NCBI GenBank assembly: GCA_027625915.1
Contig: JANTQA010000051.1
Span: 6,076,501-6,140,500 of the forward strand
Origin: Anaeramoeba flamelloides
Lineage: Eukaryota; Metamonada; Anaeramoebidae
Length of the DNA stretch: 64,000 nt
Reading direction: 5' to 3'
The translations under genes were made by a program, and so were the position numbers. Below are positions 10,864 through 20,840 of this stretch, in pieces (the first letter of the stretch is position 1; every line of letters starts with the position of its first letter). The notes beneath the pieces were generated by a model. That model had not been told where the DNA came from and searched no databases. It saw only the letters and a program-made list of their open reading frames with translations.

Positions 10864-11629
10864 TTAGTCTTTGAGGATTGCAGTAACAAACTCATTAAAA
10901 TCGATCTTTCCGTCGTTATTGGTATCAAATTCTGAAATAATTTCATTAATTTCCTCGAGAGTCATTTTTTCGCCAATGGTCGTCATTGCGTGTCTTAATT
11001 CTGCAGCGTCAATTACACCGTTTCCATCTTTGTCTAAAATTTTGAAGGCTTTACGTAAATCTTCAATGTCTTCTTTGTTTTCATCCATTTCTTTAAGAAT
11101 GCCCATAAATTGGTTTAAATCAATTTGCTCAATTTCTTCGTTTCTTAATTTTGTTTCCTTTGATTGTGTGGATTGTGTGTTCAAACAAAAAAAAAAAAAA
11201 AAAACATATTTTAAAAAAAAAAAATTTACAATTGCTCATTTGAAAGCGAGGAAAATTAAGAATTAAGATTAAAGCTTTTTGATTTTTTTTTTTGAGCCAA
11301 TTCTCGAAAAAGGAAATCCGATCGGAAAAAAAAAGAAAAAAAAAGAAAAAAAAAGAAAAAAAAAATTTATTTACATATTCTTGGAGTTGCTTTTCAGTTG
11401 GGCTACGACCAAGGCTTCTAGCAACAATTCCAATTTCATTTAAAGCGATTTTTCCATCACAGTCTTTGTCATAAAGATTAAAAGCTTCAGAGATTTCTGA
11501 AATTTGATTTTGGTCGTATTCGGTCACTAAAAGGAATTGAAAAAAAGATCGTTAACCAAATTGTTTTGAAATTGAGACTTGGTGTAAAGTAATGAGTTGT
11601 AAAAAAAGAAGAAAAAAGGAGAGGTTACT
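10864..11629 (-). CDS. Calmodulin-like Ca2+-binding protein with inactive EF-hand 2
   Basis: The spliced product is 148 residues, exactly calmodulin size. Exon 3 is 10864-11157 and exon 2 is 11375-11526. The intron between them (11158-11374) is in phase 0. Exon 2 opens after a CCTTTTAG acceptor with TG ACC GAA, so the start ATG appears split: its A would be base 11629, before a GTAACC donor. Three Ca2+ loops are intact: [24 protein letters not shown] and [12 protein letters not shown]. The second loop aligns without gaps as [12 protein letters not shown] and has lost the metal-binding acids at positions 1, 3 and 5. The motif [16 protein letters not shown] closely matches calmodulin's linker after EF-3. 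Expected role: Ca2+ sensor in the cytosol or cytoskeleton. It is probably a divergent calmodulin rather than centrin, since it lacks centrin's N-terminal extension. The split-start exon is the least certain part. Confidence 0.85.
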
Positions 11630-11631
11630 AG

Positions 11632-13130
11632 TTGAATTTGAAAATTAAAACAAGTCGTAAAAAATGAAAGGAAAAATGGAATTGCCAAGCTAAAGTCTCA
11701 CCTTAATTTCAAAATATTTCATACCCTATATTTAAATCGCATATCGAAAGTATTTATTTTTAAAATAAAATATATTTAAGGTACCTTATAATCTTATTAT
11801 TTTTTTTTTACCAAAGGCAATAGAATAATGATTTACAAAAGGATACAATTAAACAGGATATTCTAATTTATTTATCAACTTTAGAGAAATGGATTATCAT
11901 TTTTAAAAGAATACATTTTACCCTCTTAAATTTTCAGTTAAAAGATCTGATTCTTTTTGTTTGGATTTTTGGATTGAAAAATAAAAAGAAAAATTTGTAA
12001 TAAAATTCATTTTTCAGAGAACTCTAAACAAAAAATTAACCCCGATATACTATTTGTTGAAAAATCAATTGGAACACAATTTTCATACAGCTTTTCTCAA
12101 AAATCAGAAAATAAGAAGATAATAATAAAAAAATTGATGATTTATTTTATTTTCAATATTTATTACATTTCTTGAAATTTAAATGATTAGGCAATATTCT
12201 TTTTCAAATACTCATGATATAAACAAGGAACTTTTTATTATTAAAATCAGTTATTTGATATTTTTTTTTTTTTTTTTTATTAGAATTATCTATTTGAATT
12301 AGTTTTATCTGTTTGAAAATATTTACAAAATTAAGAAATAATTTTTATAGCCTAATTGAAACCTTTAACATTTGAGTTGTTAATAACTTAGATGAAGTTT
12401 AATATTTTAAGATTATTCCAGTATACAAATATAATATATAGTCTTGAAAAAATACCATAAATATGAAAATAAACTTGTACAAATTTTTTAATTGTAATGA
12501 AAGTGAAATTATTGTGTAATTGTAAATACTTTAAATCAAATCCGTTTAATAAATAACCAATTTTTTTATGAACTCAATAATAGACCTATCAATAGTTCAT
12601 TAAATCGGGATGTATTTATAGAATACTCGTTTAAATGCTTGATAGCCCAAGTAGATCAACATATTTTGAAATTTAATAGAGTTTCATAGCAGTGTTGCTA
12701 AAGAGTATTGAAAAGGATATTTTTTTTTCTTGATTTTTAAATTGGTTGAATAATGTTTTTAACAAGTGTGATTTAATTAATTATCATTCTAATAAGTGAT
12801 GAATTATAATTTTTCAAAGTTGGAATCTTAAATATAAGAATTTTTTCCACAATTACCCAACAATTTCCCTAAATATATCACAATTAAAAATCTTGGCCTG
12901 GTATATTTTGATATTAGGTATTTTTTTCAAGACTATATTCAGAACAAAAATTTTGAAATATATACTAAATATTCAACTTTATAAAAAAAATATTTAACTA
13001 GGGTACTATACGGATTAAACATTTTAAATCTAACTTGGGCAGATATCTAAACACTGTACAAATACTCCTTTATAAAACAATTTAATTGAGTGTTCATTAG
13101 ATACACCCGACTTTAATTAACTATGACCAG
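11632..13130. other. Gene-free stretch upstream of the calmodulin-like gene
   Basis: It presumably contains the calmodulin-like gene's promoter at its left end. I see no other gene. One arm of the ~225 bp hairpin family is visible near 12045-12105, with no partner arm within 300 bp. Confidence 0.4.
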
Positions 13131-13139
13131 GCTTATAAT

Positions 13140-14147
13140 TCATAAAAAACAATAATCAACGTTCAAACCAGCACCCACACAGACATATTCTAATCGGAAA
13201 CAGGGGCAGAATTCATATAGCACATGATCCTAAAAAGGAAAGATAATTGTATTAGGAAATTAAGAGCCGTGAAACTGGAATGCTTAGTAGTGGGTTTGAA
13301 AAGAGATAGTGTAGATACCAGTAATGATAAGAACATCTAGAAAGAAGAAATTAAAAAAAAGATTGTATGTGCCCCATATCAAATACTTGAAAGACAAAGC
13401 CGTATCCTCACAAGTAGAAGAAAACTGTAGAATGAAAAAAATACCTCAAAATTCCCCAATTTCCAGGCAACCCGACTGAAAGATAGCCATATATAAACTT
13501 AATATCTTCAACAACTCGATTCAAACCGAAACACTTCCAAAATGGTCTGGATAGATATACATCGACGATAAAAAGGAACAAAATCCAAAATATACCCATA
13601 AAATAAAAGAAAATTGATGATAAAAAAAACGATATATAGTGATTGTAAAAGATATAAGAAAACTAGATCTACAATGAAAAAACAACTTTTAAAAATCAAA
13701 AACTTTGACTTTAATATTATGGTCAAAGTAAATACAGATGAATTATTAACGGAAATTAACATAGAAGAAATTTATAACATTACCATATGATTAATTTTTG
13801 ACCAATATAACTCAAGATTTCATTCTAAAAAAGGAGTTCAAATCCAAATAATCCTTAACAACCCAAACATTTAAATCTAGATGGATCCATAACTTTAAGT
13901 TTTTTCGAATTATATATTTTTTAACTTCTTTATTTTTTTCTTTTTTGTTTGTATTTCTTCATTTATTCACACTTTTCGATATATTTCTTCTTTTTTCTTA
14001 TTCTATCTTTTTTCGAAAACTAAATTTAGTATAAAATACTTCAAATGACTTTGTCTAATTAGACTCTCTTTGAATTAGAAGTTAAGAATTTAATCACTTC
14101 AAAATTCCATCTTTAATAGATCAAGTGTTTTTTTTTTTTTTTTTTAC
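13140..14147 (+). mobile_element. 5'-truncated, decayed LINE 3' end, left half of a tail-to-tail pair
   Basis: From about 13140 the base composition becomes less A+T-rich, and fragments of a decayed frame appear. At 13650-13690 the frame reads KRYKKTRSTMKKQLL, followed by FDFNIMVKVNTDELLTEIN. The opposite copy keeps the same text after HFICEC, which together is the HxxxxCxxY-type C-terminal motif of non-LTR retrotransposons. From about 13800 on it is 3' untranslated sequence ending in a T-tract and short unique bases. The coding part is interrupted by several stops and frame changes, so it is a dead copy. It forms the left arm of a 1.3 kb palindrome. Confidence 0.6.
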
Positions 14148-14910
14148 ATTTAACCTATAAGATTAAATCCTAATTCAAAAATTTTAATTAAGATTCTTTT
14201 TGTTTTGTTTTGATTTTTATTGATTGATACTTATTTATTTTTTGTTTTATGAGTATCAAAATGTTGAAAGATTTGTTTAACATTTCAATTAGTGAATTGT
14301 TGTAAGTTGATATTTCTTCGAGAATTGATTAAATGAGATTTTTTTTTCAAAAATTGAATTTTAGTGGGTTAAAAATTTTGAATTAGGATTTAATCTTATA
14401 GGTTAAATGTAAAAAAAAAAAAAAAAAACACTTGATCTATTAAAGATGGAATTTTGAGTGACTAAATTAGTAATTTCCAATTCGAAGAGCATAGACAAAG
14501 TCATTAGAAGTATTTGAAACTTAATTTAGTTTTCAAAAAAAGAGAGAAAATAAATTTTATAAAAAAAATGTAAAAATGCAATAAAAAAAGGAAAAAATCA
14601 AAAATTAAAAAATAATTGATGTGACAAACTTGAATTTTTTTTAATTCAAATGACTTAAAGTTATGGATCCATCTAGATTTGTGTGTTTGGGTTGTTTATG
14701 TGATATTCCAATTTCGTCCTCCTTTTTCGGAATGGTATGTTGAGTTATATTGGTTATAAAGTAATCACATGGTGATGTTATACATTTCTTTTATGTTAAT
14801 TGTCCACAATAATTCATCTGTATTTGCTTTGACAATGATATTAAAGTCAAAGTTTTTGTTTTGAAAAGTTGTTTTTTCATTGTAGATCTAGTTTTCTTAT
14901 ATCTTTTACA
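13640..14910. repeat. Large palindrome (arms ~540 bp, spacer ~180 bp)
   Basis: The left arm is about 13640-14185 and the right arm about 14369-14910. Matching landmarks are the GATGGATCCATAACTTTAAG region (13880 and its complement 14660), the CTTGATCTATTAAAGATGGA block, and TAACCTATAAGATTAAATCC (14151) with its complement (14387). Identity is highest near the centre. The spacer carries the tail of the A-tailed 540-bp repeat family. The arms derive from two LINE 3' ends facing each other. Confidence 0.9.
14205..14428 (+). repeat. Tail fragment of the A-tailed ~540 bp repeat family
   Basis: This matches 57615-57824 along its length, including TTATTTTTTGTTTT, TTAACATTTCAAT, a GGGTTAAAAATTTTG-like phrase, and a closing run of about 18 A. 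It fills the spacer of the palindrome and extends into its right arm. Confidence 0.6.
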
Positions 14911-14960
14911 TTCACATATGAAGTGGTCTACATCATCAATAAATTTTGAATAAGAGGTTT
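14260..14960 (-). mobile_element. 5'-truncated, decayed LINE 3' end, right half of a tail-to-tail pair
   Basis: Read on the minus strand from about 14960, a frame gives DDVDHFICECKRYKKTRSTM, then, after a change of frame, NKNFDFNIIVKANTDELLW and EMYNITM before a stop. The HFICEC..Y....R spacing is the C-terminal motif found after the reverse transcriptase of many non-LTR retrotransposons. The rest is 3' untranslated sequence shared with the left arm and with fragments at 31550-31720 and 33230-33345. It is 5'-truncated, as LINE copies usually are. Confidence 0.65.
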
Positions 14961-15277
14961 CTAAATTATTAAAAAAAACTGTATTTAAATTTAATAAAAA
15001 TCCAAAAAATTTATTTCAAGATAGGTTATTATTTGATTAAGAAATAAATTGATTTCTTTTTCAAAATTTTACAATAAGATTTTAAAAAGGAATTAAATTG
15101 ATTCATTTTCTTGACAAACATTAAAAGATGAACATCCATAGATCAAAAAAAAAAAAAAAATGTATTCAATATACACACACAAAAAAAAAAATACATATAT
15201 ACTTTTATTAATTTTTATTGATTTATATATTCAAAATGATTCTTCGCAATATTTATAACAAATATTTAAATTTATTA

Positions 15278-16387
15278 TTAATCAGGTAATTCATCTGAAT
15301 CTATATCTAAAAATCTAATAATTTTTTTTTTTGGTTGTTCATCATTTTTTTTAACACTTTCGTTTATAAATTTATCATCATCATCCTCGTCGTTGTCGTC
15401 GTCTTCATCGTCTTCGTCCTCATCAATAAATGAATAACCTTTTTTTTTTTCCTTTCCAGAATTAAAATTTAAATGTATCTCATTCATTGCTATATTTGTT
15501 TTCATATCACCCTCCCACTTTTTCTCAACATCATTATTCACTCTTTCCTTATTATTTTCAACTGGAAAATTTTTTTCATTATACTTGAGATCTTGATCAA
15601 GTTTTTTTTCAATTTCTTTTTTATTATTTTGAATTATTATTTTTTGGTTCTTGGTTTCCACTTGTTCTTTCTTCTCGATGTCTATTTTCTTCTCATTATT
15701 TTTATTACTTTTGATTTCATTATTCATTATATTAACTTTCTGTTTTTCTGTTTCTTTTTTATTTTCATTACCTTTATAAACTTCGTTGATATCACGTAAA
15801 TCGTGTTTGCCATTTTCTTTATCAATTCTTTTCCCGTTCTCATTTTCACCCACTGTCTTTGTATTATCGTCGCCATTGGTATTCCCTTGGTTGGTATCTA
15901 TAGAAGATGAAATGTTTGAATGATGATTGCTAGCATATGAACCATTTTTTTTGATTTTATTGACTCTTGATAATATTTCAGTTTGTAAATTATCATTTTC
16001 ATTTTTTTCACATACCTCCATATCAATTATTGAATCATCTTGGGTAATCAAATAAGCGTTCTTATCAATCTCTAAATTGTTAGAAAATTTTGCAAGATTA
16101 GTCGGTTTGATTGTTTCTGAATTTTCATTTTCTGAATTAGCAATATTTTTATAGCCATTGCTTTCAATTTTCGTTTCACAATTTTCATTATCATCTGACA
16201 ACGAATAACTCCAATCCATAATTTCTTCATTTATGGAAGATGAACTTGAATTACCTAAATTTGAAATATCATATTCCATGACACATTTTAGCCATTGATC
16301 AAATTCATCTTGTCTTTCTAGATTTTTATTTTGAACAATATTTTGTTGATCTAAATTATCGTTTTTGCTTTGATTTATTTGGAGATA

Positions 16388-16431
<44 letters not shown>

Positions 16432-19400
16432 GATTATTATTATTACGATTAATGTCATTATTTGGGAAAATATTGTTTTCATTAATATTTTTATTATTAT
16501 CCCCATTCAAATTATTTAATTGTTTGTTTGTTATAATTTGATTATTATTCAAATTGTGATTTTGTTTGATCATTTCATTAAACAACATAAAAATATTTTC
16601 ATTTAATGACTCTTCTAATAATTTCTTTTGTTCGTCAAACATATTTATAATATTAGATAATTTTAAACTGATAAAATTTTGATTGTGCGAATACCGCTTT
16701 AATAAATTTTCAACTCTTTTTTGTTTTGGTTTTGATAATTGTTTGACAAATTCAATTAAATTTTGACGATTATCTATTAGATATTCTAAATTTTGAGTTT
16801 TTGTAAGAATATTATTTAAATTCTGATATGGATTTATTTTTAATTTTGGCAAATTGTTTTGATTTTGTTGCTGTGATTGTTTTATAAACAAATCAGAATC
16901 CTCTAATAACTGCAATTCGCTTTTTCGATGCAAATTCAATTTCCTTTTCAGATAATTATGTTTTATTTGATTTTCTTTTTCGTTTTGGTGGTATTTTGAA
17001 ATTAAATTATTTGTTGTTTGTTTAAATTGGTTTTTTTTATTATTCATCTCTTGAAAATTATTTATATTTTGACTCAAATTTGCGAAAGTTTTTGGAATAA
17101 ATCTATTTTCTTTCCGATTAAAATTATTATTTTTTTGATAATTTATTTTTGTTATCTGATAATTATTTTCCTTTCCATTTATATTTTTATTTAAATATTT
17201 TCCTTCAATTTTTTCTTGTTTTAATTTATTTGAAATTTCCAAATCTTCTTCCATTCCCGCCTTCATCTTGTTCGGGTTATCATTATAATTATAATCATCA
17301 TTATTTGAACTTGTATTAAATTCACCCTCTGAATCAATCTCCAATATTTGACTTGATTCCGATGAAAAAACTTCATCATTATCAGTATGATGGGAATGAT
17401 TTTCATCGTTGGCATCATCACCATCATCGTCGTCGTCATCATCTTCTTCATCGTCTTCGTCCTCATCTTCATCTTCTTGGTGGCTCGTGTTTTCTTCATT
17501 TTCTGTTTCATCATTATTTTCTTCATTTTCTATATCAACGCCATTATCATTTTCACCATCAGAATTTTTTCCATTTGCATGGGTATTTTTTTTATTTAAT
17601 ATGGCTTTTAAAGAGTCTGCTTTTTCAATCTGATCAAAAGTAATTTTTTTTGGAATATTGTTTGATTTTTGAAAGTTTTTTAAAAGAGAAGCTAAAGTAT
17701 TTTCCCCTTTAGTTGTATTATTGTTAGGTAATTTATTTAAATTCTTATTATTGTCAACAACTTCCCCCTTGCCTTCAGGATCAGTTATAGATTCATTATG
17801 ATCAAAAACATTGTTTTTTAACTTGTCAAGTAAATCAATTCTATTGTCTGGTAATGAGTCGGGCGTATTATCGCCAATTGATCCCATTGAGAATTCTTCA
17901 GATTCAGAATCAATTTTTCGTTGGTGAATGTTTCTTTTTTTTTGATCATTTTTATTGGAGTTTTGGTTATCAAATAACAAATCTAAATCTTTAAAAGTAT
18001 TTTTACTTCTTTTCTTAATTCTTTTCATTTCATCTTTTTTTTTTTTGTTATCCAATTGGCTTTGTTTTTCTTGATTTTTTTTTTGATCAACATTTTGTTG
18101 ATCTAAATTATCGTTTTTGCTTTGATTTATTTGGATATTATTATTATTATTAATATTATTATTAATATTATTATTATTATTTGCTTGATGAGTGAATTTA
18201 GATTGTAATTTATTTTCGATTTGGTTTTGGGCTTGTTGTTGTTCGGGTAGTTGGATATAGTTATTTTTATCAAGAAAGAAACGATCGTTACCATGCTTAT
18301 TATTGTATGAATTGGATTCGTTCTTCTCTTCCAAGCTATTTTGGGAGTTGTTTTGTTTGTTTTCATTTGGTTTATTATCAAGGCTATTCTGAGATATTGG
18401 ATCATTTGGAAATTTGCTTTGTTCAGTACGATCCTTGTTTGTAATCTCAAATGTTGAAATATTTTTTATTAAAATATCATCCCTTAGTGGCTGTAAAACA
18501 TATTTAACTCTTTTTTTAGGACAGTTCCTTAATTTTAATTTCATATTAATCGTTTTTGTTGCCATGTTTGTAAGGTAACTTACGTTCGACTTAATATTTG
18601 TTATCGTTTTATTCTTTTGAGAATTTTTTTTTGATTTTAAATATGTAGACAACCTGACTAATTTCCCATTTACGGACGGAATACGTTTGGGGTTTAATTG
18701 TTTTCTCCTGTTTCTTCTCTTTTTGTTTTCCTTTCCATCTAAGCCCGTTAAGGGATCATTTTTTTTTGGGATTAATTTTGGATTTGAGAGTTCCATTTTT
18801 TTTTGATCTTTGTCCCTTGATTTAATCATTTTTTGTTTATGGGAATGAGATCCTTTATGATAATACGATCCATGCATTTTTTTATCTTTTTGATGTGTTA
18901 AAGACGGTAAAAGTGTGTGGCCTTTGTGAGGACTTTTACTTTTGTTTTTTCTTTTTCTTTTTCTCTTCCTCTTGCTTTTCCATTCATCTTTTTCTTTAAA
19001 ATATTTATCACTCGTTGTTGATCTTTTTCTTCTTCTCCTTCTCCTTCTACTTTTACTCTTACTTTTACTTTTGCTTTGATTAGAACTATGTCTTCTTCGA
19101 TTCCTTTTTTTTTTTATGTTTTTTTCAAATTCATTTTCGCTCGTGCTACCAATTTCTGTTTTTTCTTTACCAAAGTCAAAGAGACTCGAAGAGTCCGAAG
19201 AATAAGAAGAAACCAGTTCTTCCTCTCCGCTCTGTGAGATGATCCCAAGACCATTGTTATAGGTTGGATCATTATTTAATTCTAACATGTTATTTTGTTG
19301 GAGCTCAAAGAGCTTTAGCACATAATTTGATCTTGTGGCTGATCCCTTGTGGGGGTTCTTACATGGGAAATACTGGATTTGGAAAACAATATTTTCATTT

Positions 19401-19597
19401 GTCACGGTTGTAACAGTTGTTTGGTTTAACTGTCGATAGCATTTGCTACACATCTGGATTATTTTTAGTGGGGTAAATATTGGTAGTATTTCGGCATCGT
19501 GATAAAAAAGAATAAGTGTTTGTACAAAGAATCTTTGTGTTGGTTTTTGACAATTAAAGCAATTCAATTCATTCCGTATTAATTTTGAATTGCTCAT
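15278..19597 (-). CDS. Large low-complexity protein with N-terminal CxxC-CxxC module
   Basis: A single 1439-codon exon starts with ATG and ends with TAA. Residues 1-110 look folded and contain C13-x2-C16 and C50-x2-C53, a likely zinc-binding pair, with several hydrophobic strands between. After that the protein is mainly disordered. Residues ~165-260 are rich in Arg, Lys and Ser (RS-like). Asn runs lie near 490 and 1070, a Glu/Asp tract near 735-785, and an acidic C-terminus ends in DIDSDELPD. A stretch at about 945-1040 could form helices. The basic/acidic architecture would suit a nuclear nucleic-acid or chromatin-associated protein, but that is inference; no family is recognised. An exact ~43-base internal repeat encodes QINQSKNDNLDQQN twice. 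Long C, T, D and E-rich frames on the other strand across this gene are shadows. Confidence 0.9.
16342..16384. repeat. Exact internal repeat, copy 1 (within the 1439-residue gene)
   Basis: The block containing GATCTAAATTATCGTTTTTG is repeated identically at 18092-18134. On the coding strand both copies are preceded by an Asn-rich tract and encode QINQSKNDNLDQQN. The identity runs through third codon positions, so the copies are a recent duplication or kept alike by conversion. Confidence 0.9.
18092..18134. repeat. Exact internal repeat, copy 2 (within the 1439-residue gene)
   Basis: Partner of the block at 16342-16384, 1.75 kb away in the same orientation and the same reading frame. Confidence 0.9.
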
Positions 19598-19599
19598 AA

Positions 19600-20290
19600 A
19601 ATATTTTATACAAAAAAGATTAAAAAAATGTTTTTGTTCAAGATAGACTTTTTTAGATAGTTTGAAATTATCTTCCTTAATTAATAATCCTGAAATCTAT
19701 GATTTGGTTCTTCACAATCGGAAAGGGGATTTAAGGATAAGTTCACCTTGAGTTTAATTTACACTCCTTCAATAATAAAAAAAGAGAGACTATTTTTCTT
19801 GCTAAAAATTAACGTTTTTTGAAGTTCTTGAATTTCACCAAGTCAAAACATCAAGTTTTCAAACTGATATTAATCAAACAGTTCAATTTATGTTGTAAAA
19901 CCTTTTTGTTGAGACTAATTAGGTGTTCAAAGTTTTAAAATAATTTTTGTTTTATGTGCTGTTTTTGAGGGAAGATGAACGATTGACTATTTTTTTCTTA
20001 CACATCAAAACAAAAATAAATTGAAATTTAATTAATCGACTTTACAAATATAAAAAATTTGATTTCAAAGTATTGGTGAGCTTTTAATTTTTCATAATGA
20101 ATTTTAATATAATAAAGAACACAACCTTCAACAATACCTTTTAATTGTAACCACTAAATGTTCATCATTAATTTTTGAGATCTAAGAATTTATTTTTAAT
20201 CTTGAAGATATTCTTTTTCATTTTGGAGGATTTTAAAGATTTATTTTTGTTCCATTTTGATTAATTAAAAAATTTATTATATTTATTTAT
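19600..20290. other. Upstream region of the 1439-residue gene
   Basis: No gene or clear regulatory motif is seen beyond general A+T richness. Confidence 0.4.
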
Positions 20291-20840
20291 AAAAACTAAA
20301 TATCAAAATTTTGTACACAGGTCTAAACTATTGGAAGAATAACAATACCACACTTTGCATTCATTTTGGAAATAATTTTGATATTATGAATTATTTTTAT
20401 ATTTTATCATTTTTGTTTTGTTTTCATTTCCTTTTTTCGAATGAAGTAATCTGTTTCGTTAGATCTCAAAGTTTTTTTTAATGATTGATAGAACGTTATT
20501 TTTGTAAATTTTAATTAGTCAAATTCACATACAATTAGTTAATGGTATCTTATCATTATGATCAACTAACAATTATTGATGAAATTTCAACAAATTTAAC
20601 AATAAAACGATTTTTTTTCACTCGTGTCATTATTTTGGACACTTCGCTGATGATTTTTTTGATTTATATTTTTTTCTTACATTTGTAAAAAAAAAGGATT
20701 ACTTATAAAAACATTAATAAAAGGTAACTTAAGTGTTGTATTTATATTAGATTTGTTAAAAGATGATTAATTGAGTTTTTTTTTTTACTATTTTTGATTT
20801 TGGGTATGTCCATATTTTTTGAATGGGGTTTAAAATTTTT
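20291..20840 (+). repeat. A-tailed ~540 bp repeat family, copy 1
   Basis: This matches 36865-37400 closely. It begins near CAAAATTTTGTACACAG, has GTTTTCATTTCCTTTTTT, then TCTGTTTCGTTAGATCT and ACAATTAGTTAATGGTATCTTATCAT, then GAAATTTCAACAAATTT, and ends near GAATGGGGTTTAAA. There is no coding capacity. Related copies at 57248 and 14205 run into A-tracts of about 18, so the family may be a non-autonomous retroelement or a LINE 3' region; this is inference. Confidence 0.75.

Noticed and set aside
13408-13762. Minus-strand frames of 63 and 84 codons
   Set aside because: They run antisense to decayed LINE sequence whose coding strand is plus.
17263-17643. Frames rich in Met, His or Ser over the acidic tract of the large gene
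   Set aside because: They are other-frame readings of GAT/GAA repeats in the 1439-residue coding region.
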